DNA of 64,000 nt from assembly GCF_042679565.1 (NCBI RefSeq), contig NZ_JBHTMY010000002.1, forward strand, positions 620,001 to 684,000. The letters are read 5' to 3'. Source of the stretch: Namhaeicola litoreus (lineage in GTDB: Bacteria; Bacteroidota; Bacteroidia; Flavobacteriales; Flavobacteriaceae). Below, piece after piece: positions 34,571 through 41,435 of the stretch. Positions within the stretch are counted from its first letter, which is position 1, and each line of letters opens with the position of its first letter. Below the pieces are notes generated by a model that saw only the letters and a list, made by a program, of their open reading frames with translations, was not told where the DNA came from and did no database searches. Both the position numbers and the translations under genes were made by a program.

Positions 34571-35050
34571 TTAAGAAATTTTAATCGATCTGGCTGGCTT
34601 TTGCTTCGCCTCTTCCTTTTTAGGTAAATGAATACTTAAAATGCCTTCGCTGTAATTTGCCTTTATTTTTTCTTCATCTACGGTTTCCGGCAAACTAAAG
34701 GTTCTTTTGAAAGAGGCGTATCCGAACTCCCTGCGGGTATAGTTGACATCTTTCTCTTCTGTTTCTTCTTTTGTTTCAGTAGAAATTGATAATACCTGGT
34801 TATCGAGGTCAATATGGAAATCTGTTTTTTTAAGACCGGGAACCGCCATTTCTACCATATAGGCATCAGGATTTTCTTTGATATTTACTTTTGGCAAAGT
34901 TATTCCTGTATTAAAATTTGAAGGAAATACAGAAGGTAGGTCTCTGTTAAAAATATCATCTATCCAATGAGACCAAGTTGGGAAGTTTATATTTGAATTT
35001 GTCTTCACTAAACTTCCGGTTTTAGGAACATTAACTAAATTGCTCATCAT
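34571..35050 (-). CDS. Hsp20/alpha-crystallin small heat-shock protein
   Basis: 159 residues. After a variable ~45-residue arm, the alpha-crystallin domain begins PKVNIKENPDAYMVEMAVPGLKK and continues to the beta-7/8 strand YTRREFGYASFKRTFSLPETVD. The C-terminal part has the signature NYSEGILSIHLPK (A/N-x-x-x-G-x-L) and ends with the RSIKIS tail carrying an I-x-I-like element. It is an ATP-independent holdase that keeps unfolding proteins soluble in the cytosol. A perfect 16-base palindrome lies 22 bases ahead of the start and may be its control site. Confidence 0.93.
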   Translation of the reverse strand: MMSNLVNVPKTGSLVKTNSNINFPTWSHWIDDIFNRDLPSVFPSNFNTGITLPKVNIKENPDAYMVEMAVPGLKKTDFHIDLDNQVLSISTETKEETEEKDVNYTRREFGYASFKRTFSLPETVDEEKIKANYSEGILSIHLPKKEEAKQKPARSIKIS

Positions 35051-35072
35051 TTAAAAATTTAGGTTAAACATT

Positions 35073-35088
35073 ATTTCAAATTTGAAAT
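35073..35088. promoter_or_regulatory. Perfect palindrome upstream of hsp20
   Basis: ATTTCAAA-TTTGAAAT reads the same on both strands, centred about 30 bases ahead of the hsp20 ATG. Its position in the leader or promoter suits an operator. No known heat-shock operator (CIRCE, for example) matches, so the binding factor is unknown. Confidence 0.35.
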
Positions 35089-35324
35089 CATTGTAGATTT
35101 CATAGCCAGATATACAAATAAAATACCAATTTGAATGAATCACAATTTATGCCCTTATTTCATGGATATCACGCTATAAAATGTCAAAAATTCAGAATAA
35201 TTATGTCTTTTTCAATCAAATAAATGTCATTTTGACACTGCGCTTTTTCTTTAAAAGTATTGCGATTAAATCACATTAAACAGGCAAGTAAAAATTGAAA
35301 GTAACCAACGAAAACCTGAGGAAA

Positions 35325-35867
35325 TTAATATAATCCCTCAAAAAAAGTTCCCCAAGAAAGGTAGGGTTCATTTAATGAAAAACTGATCGACTCCAGCACT
35401 TCATCTGTTTTATCCTGATACAAAATCGGCTCCATGAGCTCCGTTTTTTGCACGGCCTTGTACATGTCTTCCTCCTCTACTCCCGTCATCTCTTTTAACC
35501 TTTCGATCAATTGTAACAGTTCGGGATTCTTAAAATTCTTTTGTTCTTTGATCAACAATTCAGTTAGTGTGGTCAATAAGTCGAGGTCATTTACGGTTGT
35601 ATTAAAAATGCTGTATTTCGGATCTTCATACGAATACACGCCATTCGACACAACGATAGGCGCATCAAATCCCAATGCGTTGCTGCGCATTACCCTGATA
35701 TCATCCCTGATCGTTCTTTCCGAAACCAGTTTATAGACCCCTCTGTGCTCGGCCAACTGCGCAGAACATTTTTTTTGAAGCACATCAATGGTTGCTTTGA
35801 GATAAGGATTTCGCAAACAGAGATCTATTTGTTTGTATCGGATAAGGGCATTTAAATTTTGCGGCAT
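35325..35867 (-). CDS. HTH regulator of the WYL group, lacking the WYL domain
   Basis: 180 residues from ATG 35867 (MPQNLNALIRYKQID); an in-frame ATG at 35927 adds 20 hydrophobic residues unlike the family. The N-terminal ~95 residues match the DNA-binding part of Bacteroidota WYL regulators: NALIRYKQIDLCLRN, then SERTIRDDIRVMRSNALGFDAPIV, followed by YSYEDPKYSI. In full-length relatives a WYL ligand-sensing domain follows and the total is ~300-340 residues. Here only ~85 more residues are present, with helical LTTLTELLIKEQ, so the sensor is absent. It is divergent from a vWA gene. Confidence 0.7.
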   Translation of the reverse strand: MPQNLNALIRYKQIDLCLRNPYLKATIDVLQKKCSAQLAEHRGVYKLVSERTIRDDIRVMRSNALGFDAPIVVSNGVYSYEDPKYSIFNTTVNDLDLLTTLTELLIKEQKNFKNPELLQLIERLKEMTGVEEEDMYKAVQKTELMEPILYQDKTDEVLESISFSLNEPYLSWGTFFEGLY

Positions 35868-35941
35868 TTTTTTGAGTTGCAGAAAGACTGCCATTGATGG
35901 GATTAAACTTGTAACGAATTTAATCAAAAAACAGAAAGATC

Positions 35942-36547
35942 ATGAAAAATTACACAGACATCACCATTCTTTTAGATCGCTCAGGTTCTATGGAAACCAT
36001 TAAAAAAGCAACCATCAAAGCGTTCAACAGTTTTTTATTGGAACAAAACCAAGCCAATATTCAGGCCAAATTATCCCTCATCCAATTTGACGATCAATAC
36101 GAAGTTTTGTACACTGCCGAAAACATCAAAAATGCGAAAAAATTGAGCCGTAAGAATTTTGAGCCACGAGGCACAACTGCCCTTTTCGATGCTATTGGTA
36201 TCTTGATAGGGCAAACAACAGCTAGATTACAACAAACGAAACCTAAACCCAATAAAGTGCTGATCGTTATTCTAACGGATGGTCAGGAAAACGCCAGCAG
36301 AGAATTTTCAGAAAAACAAATTAAAAAGCAGATCACAGCGCTTGAAAAGCAGCAGAACTGGCATTTTATTTATTTGGCAGCGAATCAAGATGCCATTGTG
36401 GAAGGGGCTAAATTTGGTATTGAACAAAAAAAAGTGCTCACTTTTGAAGCCAGCGATAGAGGTGTCTCTGAGGTCCTTTTCCAAATGTCTAGTGCGATAA
36501 AAGAATCTGCCAATTCTGAATACTTTGACTTAAAGAAGAAAAATTAA
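35942..36547 (+). CDS. Stand-alone von Willebrand factor A domain protein
   Basis: 201 residues, essentially one vWA domain. The metal-ion-dependent adhesion site is complete: LLDRSGSME (DxSxS, Asp12, Ser14, Ser16), the Thr in EPRGTTALFDAIG and the Asp in VILTDGQENAS. No signal peptide or membrane helix is present, so it acts in the cytosol. Such proteins bind partners in a metal-dependent way. Its start lies 74 bases from the start of the divergent truncated WYL regulator, which may control it. A strong terminator follows. Confidence 0.88.
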   Translation: MKNYTDITILLDRSGSMETIKKATIKAFNSFLLEQNQANIQAKLSLIQFDDQYEVLYTAENIKNAKKLSRKNFEPRGTTALFDAIGILIGQTTARLQQTKPKPNKVLIVILTDGQENASREFSEKQIKKQITALEKQQNWHFIYLAANQDAIVEGAKFGIEQKKVLTFEASDRGVSEVLFQMSSAIKESANSEYFDLKKKN

Positions 36548-36624
36548 AAAAAATTTATTGCATGTTAACTTTTATTCCAAACAGTCATTAACCCATACCC
36601 CCTCTTAGAATAGTCTTTTATTCG

Positions 36625-36648
36625 GCCACCCTTCGGGGTGGTTTTTTA
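36625..36648 (+). terminator. Rho-independent terminator of the vWA gene
   Basis: CCACCC-TTCG-GGGTGG (36626-36641) with a stable UUCG tetraloop is followed by six T. It ends plus-strand transcription 80 bases after the vWA stop. The rest of the 281-base spacer up to 36829 shows no gene. Confidence 0.85.
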
Positions 36649-36828
36649 CGTTTCCCGATCTGTATTACATAACCCTTTTCAAATTACTTAAAATAAGCCG
36701 TATCCAAACAGTTCTTCTTGTGATCGGATTTAGCTAAAAATATCAGTATTTTTATATCACAGAAACCCAGTTCATTTCTTAAAGCTAAATAATGAAGTGT
36801 TATCTCCTCTGCGCGACAAACCAAAAAA

Positions 36829-37728
36829 ATGAAAAAAATGATTCTCCTTATCATGCTCCTCACACACACTTTTTCGCAGAGCCAGTATAAAATAGATCTC
36901 CAAGGACATAGAGGTTGCCGTGGGTTGATGCCCGAGAATACAATTGCAGCTTTTATAAAGGCCTTGGAAATTGGGGTAACTACACTGGAAATGGATATTG
37001 CTCTTTCTAAAGACCTACAGGTTGTTGTTTCACATGAACCCTATTTTTCGCATAACATTGCTACGGACCCTAACGGAGAATTTATTACCCGAAATACCGA
37101 AAAGCAATACAACTTATACCTGCTTACATATGAGGATATAGTAAAATATGATGTGGGGCTTAAACCACATCCCCACTTCCCTGAACAAGAAAAAATACCG
37201 GCGGTCAAACCTTTACTTCAACAAGTGGTTGAAGAAGTAGAAAGTTTTACCAAAACTCGTCAGAGCAAAAAACCTTTGTACAGCATAGAAATAAAACGAA
37301 ATCCAAAATGGGATGGTATTTTTCATCCGCCTGTGCAAGAGTTTGTGCAACTTGTTCTCGAACAGATAAAAATACTTCACATAGAAGAAAGGACAACCAT
37401 TCAGTCTTTTGATCATGAAACGCTGCAGATCATCAGAAAACTGGCTCCTGAGATTCCATTGGCCCTTCTCGTCGAGAATGTGGGTTCCGTAGAAAAAAAC
37501 ATCAAAAAATTGGGCTTTACCCCCGAAATCTATAGTCCTTATTATCGATTGGTCCAAGCTAAATCTGTCAGGTATTGTAAAGAAAATAATCTACAGATCA
37601 TTCCTTGGACTGTCAACAAAGAAAAAGATATTTTATCCATGATAAAATTAGGTGTTGACGGTATGATTTCCGACTATCCAGACAGGGTAAAGAAAATCGT
37701 AGATCAGCAACATATAACTATACAATAA
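36829..37728 (+). CDS. glpQ: Glycerophosphodiester phosphodiesterase, exported
   Basis: 299 residues with a signal peptide (about 1-18). The GDPD TIM barrel starts LQGHRGCRGLMPENT, with catalytic His27, Arg28 and Glu36. LEMDIALSKD supplies metal ligands Glu54 and Asp56, and VSHEPYF supplies the second catalytic His69. It closes with LQIIPWTVNKEKDILSMIKLGVDGMISDYPD, the usual C-terminal barrel strand. It hydrolyses glycerophosphodiesters to glycerol-3-phosphate and an alcohol in the periplasm. The symbol is by activity; other GDPD names are possible. Confidence 0.92.
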   Translation: MKKMILLIMLLTHTFSQSQYKIDLQGHRGCRGLMPENTIAAFIKALEIGVTTLEMDIALSKDLQVVVSHEPYFSHNIATDPNGEFITRNTEKQYNLYLLTYEDIVKYDVGLKPHPHFPEQEKIPAVKPLLQQVVEEVESFTKTRQSKKPLYSIEIKRNPKWDGIFHPPVQEFVQLVLEQIKILHIEERTTIQSFDHETLQIIRKLAPEIPLALLVENVGSVEKNIKKLGFTPEIYSPYYRLVQAKSVRYCKENNLQIIPWTVNKEKDILSMIKLGVDGMISDYPDRVKKIVDQQHITIQ

Positions 37729-37747
37729 ATGATTAAATGATAAATCT

Positions 37748-38203
37748 ATGAAATACGAAGCATCTACACCGGACGAATACATAAATCAACTTCCTGAAGA
37801 CAGAAAAGTAGCCATTAAAAAACTGCGCGAGGTAATCTTGGACAATTTACCCAAAGGATTTGAAGAAGGAATAAATTATGGGATGATTGGATATTATGTT
37901 CCTCATGCTATCTACGCTGCTGGTTATCATTGCTCTCCCGAATTGCCACTACCCTTTATGAATATTGCTTCTCAAAAAAACTCTATCAATGTGTATCATA
38001 GCGGAATTTATGCAGATAAAGGATTGTATGATTGGTTTGTGAGTGAATTTCCAAAACATTCAAACCGCAAATTAGATATGGGTAAAAGCTGTATGCGATT
38101 TAATAAAATCGATGACATCCCGTATGGATTAATCGGAGAACTATGCACAAAACTATCTGTCGAGGAATGGATAAAGATGTATGAAAACAACATTAAAAAA
38201 TAA
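37748..38203 (+). CDS. DUF1801 protein (YdhG-like fold)
   Basis: 151 residues. STPDEYINQLPEDRKVAIKKLREVI near the start and NYGMIGYYVPH in the middle are typical of the DUF1801 (YdhG_like) family, as is the end LGELC...VEEWIKMYEN. These small cytosolic proteins adopt a fold related to iron chaperone frataxin, but the function here is not known. It follows glpQ by 19 bases and may be co-transcribed. Confidence 0.88.
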   Translation: MKYEASTPDEYINQLPEDRKVAIKKLREVILDNLPKGFEEGINYGMIGYYVPHAIYAAGYHCSPELPLPFMNIASQKNSINVYHSGIYADKGLYDWFVSEFPKHSNRKLDMGKSCMRFNKIDDIPYGLIGELCTKLSVEEWIKMYENNIKK

Positions 38204-38386
38204 AAGAGGATCAACACCACAAAAATCCATCGAATTCAAAAGACTCATACAGCCCCTTAAAACCCAAAAAAAACGCATAAATGATCGCAACCTTTAAATA
38301 GGATATTTGATGAAGCGTAACTCATTAGAAAAGTAGACCTGTATAGCAGAAACTGATAAGGGGCAAAAGAGGTGATGATATGACCA

Positions 38387-38806
38387 CTATTTTTTTTCTT
38401 TTTCCCAGCTAATGGTCACTTTTTTCTTCCCCCAGTTTCTTGCCGCAGTGATGTCGTTACCCATATAGATATCGATCCTTTTTTGCCACTTCCTATGCAT
38501 TTTATCCAGCACTTTATAAGTGCCGGGAAGCCCCGATATCTTCACTTCGGTATTGTGTTTAAGTCCTAAAACAATGAGGTCTCTCGACACGGCAATACAT
38601 TTCATCCCTGGTTTTAATTCATCACCCCAGGCGGTCGTTGTGGGATGGTCAGGATTGGTTTGGGCTTTCGTTGAGTTATAAGCGGAGGCAGTCACTTCCA
38701 TGGTAACCGTCTCCGTCTTCTCACATCCGATCAATAAAAAAAGTACGAGCAAAAAATGGAGAGTGATTAATGACCGATTAAAGGTTTTTTGTCGCATATT
38801 TTTCAT
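38387..38806 (-). CDS. 3D-domain (double-psi beta-barrel) lipoprotein
   Basis: 139 residues. A second ATG is three codons inside; both lead to the same signal with lipobox LIGC (Cys28). The mature part is a 3D domain: VTASAYNSTKAQTN, AWGDELKPGMKCIAVSRDL and the end YKVLDKMHRKWQKRIDIYMGND, where the Asp residues are those named in the domain. Related domains in MltA and Rpf-type proteins cleave peptidoglycan, often as lytic transglycosylases. Short lipoprotein forms are common in Bacteroidota. Activity is not certain. Confidence 0.82.
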   Translation of the reverse strand: MKNMRQKTFNRSLITLHFLLVLFLLIGCEKTETVTMEVTASAYNSTKAQTNPDHPTTTAWGDELKPGMKCIAVSRDLIVLGLKHNTEVKISGLPGTYKVLDKMHRKWQKRIDIYMGNDITAARNWGKKKVTISWEKEKK

Positions 38807-38947
38807 ATTACTTCTGTTAAAAATTTACAATTCCCAACCCTAACCCGAGGATAAAGCAAGAATACAACCCAACCTTTTCAGCAAACTTAGAGGACCTTGG
38901 CCTAAAGTTATTGAATTAAAAAAAGGAGTGCAACCTTTTTTAATAAA

Positions 38948-39136
38948 ATGGTCTGTCAAGAATTAATTTTACCCACACCTGCATATTGGGATTTTAGTAT
39001 TGAGAGATTAGATCTTCGAAAGATAAAACATCCTAGCTTGGCAGCGGATGAATTACAACTTACTGAGCCAAAATTGCGAAGTAGACAGAGTGTCAAAAAT
39101 ATGCTCTACATGATATTAGTGATGGGTCGGGTATAA
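38948..39136 (+). CDS. Doubtful 62-residue ORF in a relic-like region
   Basis: ATG 38948 to TAA 39136 gives 62 residues, including PTPAYWDFSIERLDLRKIKH and SRQSVKNMLYMILVMGR. I do not recognise a family. It sits directly behind a weak hairpin (38915-38944) that could act as a terminator, which speaks against expression. Downstream, 39140-39400 has short frames split by stops, including ATIEEFYNYLN, which resembles the C-terminal part of some transposases. The stretch may be the remnant of a lost mobile element. Confidence 0.25.
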   Translation: MVCQELILPTPAYWDFSIERLDLRKIKHPSLAADELQLTEPKLRSRQSVKNMLYMILVMGRV

Positions 39137-39465
39137 CAGAGCAAAGATCTGGTTAACCGAAATTTACTGCTGCATGTATAGAACGGTTTAACGCAGCTAA
39201 AATTCATCAGAATTGGGACCATTTGCGAATACAAAAGCCTATTGATAAAGAAATGAAAAGCACTAAAAGCAAGATGAAAAGAAAATGTTTATAACCAAAA
39301 GACATCCAAATTCTCATTGCAAAAACAGAAGCATTTACTGGCCACAATAGAAGAGTTTTATAACTATTTAAACATCCAATAACACGCAATGATAGACCCT
39401 ATATAATAGGGTTGAATCTATCAAAACACAATAATTCTGGTGGATATATGGGTTTGATTTACAAT

Positions 39466-39505
39466 AAAAAAAACCGTAGATAATTATTTTATATTACCTA
39501 CGGTT
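39466..39505 (-). terminator. Terminator of ssrA
   Basis: On the minus strand AACCGTAG (39505-39498) pairs with CTACGGTT (39479-39472), an eight-base stem with an 18-base AT-rich loop, followed by a T-run down to 39466. It begins nine bases after the tmRNA 3' end. Confidence 0.75.
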
Positions 39506-39513
39506 GATAAAAG

Positions 39514-39906
39514 TGGAGATGGAGGGACTCGAACCCTCGTCCAAACAAGCAACCAAATTACTTTCTACATGCTTAGTTTTTATTTGATTTTCTGCCGGTG
39601 GCCGACTAAAAACATTCTACCACAAGCCTAGCTTCATAGAGTTTCAAAATACAAAAGAAGCCATTGTATTTCTAGGTTTACTTTCACGATGCCTCTATAC
39701 AGATTGCCGTATACCAGGGCCCTCTAGAGACATTTAGCTTTTCCGCCTTGCGGAACGAGGCTCATCCTACTGTGAATTCAGATTAAGCAGCTAAAGCGTA
39801 GTTATCTTCGCCGTTTATAGTTGTGAAATCGCGTTTTACGAGATCTATTTCATGACTCGACATGCTTATAATCCGACTGATCTTGCAGTCAAAACCGGTC
39901 ATCCCC
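39514..39906 (-). ncRNA. ssrA: Transfer-messenger RNA (tmRNA)
   Basis: The minus strand starts GGGGATGACCGGTTTTGAC and ends with a T-arm CGAGGGTTCGAGTCCCTC followed by CATCTCC and discriminator A. The first seven bases GGGGATG pair with the final CATCTCC, so the ~393-nt RNA closes a tRNA-like acceptor stem. CCA is not encoded and must be added. The tag frame at 39812-39783 reads GEDNYALAA and then TAA, a Bacteroidota-type proteolysis tag ending in ALAA. It rescues stalled ribosomes together with SmpB, which is not in this window. A -7 promoter box lies 24 bases upstream. Confidence 0.97.
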
Positions 39907-39929
39907 AAAATTGTAAAGAACTTAATTGA

Positions 39930-39937
39930 CAAAGGTA
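39930..39937 (-). promoter_or_regulatory. -7 element of the ssrA promoter
   Basis: TACCTTTG on the minus strand (39937 to 39930) is a full match to TAnnTTTG. It lies 24 bases before the mature tmRNA 5' end, leaving a short leader for RNase P to remove. No -33 box at normal spacing is obvious. Confidence 0.5.
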
Positions 39938-39956
39938 TAAAAATCTCATGCATTAA

Positions 39957-39988
39957 TTTGAATATATTGCCAAAACCAAATACTTTTG
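39957..39988 (+). promoter_or_regulatory. Promoter of the lysine-ketoglutarate-reductase-like gene
   Basis: TTTG at 39957-39960 and TACTTTTG at 39981-39988 are 20 bases apart, an exact Bacteroidota promoter. It lies back to back with the ssrA promoter. The last TTG of the -7 box is also an in-frame start codon (39986), which is therefore not the true start. Confidence 0.75.
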
Positions 39989-40027
39989 AGCAAATTCTAT
40001 ACCAATTTTTACTATAACTCTTTGCCT

Positions 40028-41233
40028 ATGAAGTTCGCCATTATTAAAGAAAGAAAAAATCCACCCGACAAAAGAGCGGTTTTATCTCCCAATGCAGCAG
40101 ATGAGCTTCAACAAATGTTTCCTCAGGCTAGGGTAATTGTTGAAAGTGATACCAATCGAACTTTTTCTGATCAGGAATACCGACAAAAAGGTGTTGAAGT
40201 AAAAGATCAAATAGAAGATTGTGATGTGTTTTTAGGCGTAAAAGAAGTGCCGGTTGAAGCCCTAATTCCAAATAAAAAATATTTTTTCTTTTCACATACC
40301 ATCAAGAAACAACCTTATAACAGAAAGTTATTAAAGGCAATCCTAGAAAAGAATATAGAATTATATGACCATGAAGTGATCACTTATCCCAATGGTGTCA
40401 GAGTAGTGGCTTTTGGAAGATATGCAGGAATTGTAGGCGCTTATAATAGTCTGCGTACCTTAGGTCTAAAAACTAAATCATATGTCTTACCTCGAGCAAA
40501 TTTGTTAAAAGATCAGGCGGAATTGATTACGGAACTCAATAAAATTAGTTTTCCAAAGGTTAAGATCGTATTGACAGGGAAAGGTAGAGTTGGAAATGCC
40601 GCTAAAGAAATTTTGGCCGCAGCATCCATTAAAGAGGTAGCCCCGGAAGATTTTCTCAACAAAGATTTTGACGGAGCCGTTTTTACACAGATCGATGTAT
40701 TGGATTATAATAAAAGAAAAGATGGCAAGGTATTAAACATGCAAGATTTTTTTGATCATCCTGAACAATACGACAGTGATTTTATGAAATTCGCAAAGGT
40801 GAGCGATGTTTTTATCGCCGGACATTTTTATGGAGATGGCGCACCCTATTTATTTACGCGAGAAGATGCCCGAAGACCTGATTTTAAAATCAAAGTAGTA
40901 GGAGATATCAGTTGTGATATAGACGGACCTGTTGCTTCTACTTTACGCGCTTGTACCATTGCAGATCCGAATTACGGTTATGACCCCAAAACCGAGTCTG
41001 AAGTAGATTTTATGCAAGCCGGTGCCATTGCAGTAATGGCTGTTGATACACTTCCTTCAGAACTCCCAAGAGATGCTTCTGAAGGTTTTGGGGAAAGCTT
41101 TTTAAAGGAAGTCATTCCCGCTTTTTTTAACGGAGATAAGGACGGCATCTTACAGAGGGCACAAATGACAAAAAATGGAAAGTTGACAGAAAAATTCAAG
41201 TACTTACAAAAATATGTCGACGGAATCGAATAA
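40028..41233 (+). CDS. Lysine-ketoglutarate-reductase/alanine-dehydrogenase-like NAD(P) oxidoreductase
   Basis: 401 residues from ATG 40028. The N-terminal domain has KERKNPPDKRAVLSPNAA, the AlaDH/PNT pattern, and then FFFSHTIKKQPYNRKLL with VRVVAFGRYAGIVGAYNSL. This wording is close to the LKR half of animal and plant LKR/SDH (SHTIKxQ, GxRVVAFGxxAG). The Rossmann loop is LTGKGRVGNAAKEIL. The saccharopine dehydrogenase half is absent, so if it acts on lysine and 2-oxoglutarate the second step is encoded elsewhere. An alanine-dehydrogenase-like or other reductase role is possible. Confidence 0.8.
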   Translation: MKFAIIKERKNPPDKRAVLSPNAADELQQMFPQARVIVESDTNRTFSDQEYRQKGVEVKDQIEDCDVFLGVKEVPVEALIPNKKYFFFSHTIKKQPYNRKLLKAILEKNIELYDHEVITYPNGVRVVAFGRYAGIVGAYNSLRTLGLKTKSYVLPRANLLKDQAELITELNKISFPKVKIVLTGKGRVGNAAKEILAAASIKEVAPEDFLNKDFDGAVFTQIDVLDYNKRKDGKVLNMQDFFDHPEQYDSDFMKFAKVSDVFIAGHFYGDGAPYLFTREDARRPDFKIKVVGDISCDIDGPVASTLRACTIADPNYGYDPKTESEVDFMQAGAIAVMAVDTLPSELPRDASEGFGESFLKEVIPAFFNGDKDGILQRAQMTKNGKLTEKFKYLQKYVDGIE

Positions 41234-41266
41234 CTTATTACCATCATAATGAATTATTTATGCTAT

Positions 41267-41290
41267 AAACCCAATTCTATTGGGTTTTTT
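41267..41290 (+). terminator. Rho-independent terminator
   Basis: AAACCCAAT-TCT-ATTGGGTTT, a nine-base perfect stem (41267-41287), ends in a run of six T. It follows the oxidoreductase gene by 34 bases. Confidence 0.85.
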
Positions 41291-41435
41291 AATTTAACAT
41301 CAATTTTATTTCCCTCTTTTCTTCAAAAAAAATATTAACTGTAATTTGTTAATAAGAATCTGCGTGTTAAAAAAAATGAAAAATGAATTGTTCTAATTTT
41401 AAGCATCGATTTAAAAAACCAAAATTTATTTGAGA

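Noticed and set aside
39520..39545. T-arm-like sequence suggesting a tRNA on the minus strand
   Set aside because: It belongs to the tRNA-like end of the tmRNA; no anticodon arm or D-arm of a normal tRNA is nearby.
39986..40027. TTG start for the LKR-like gene
   Set aside because: The codon is the end of the -7 element TACTTTTG in an otherwise exact promoter.
41291..41435. Cobalamin riboswitch ahead of nrdJ
   Set aside because: No conserved riboswitch sequence or pairing could be found by eye.
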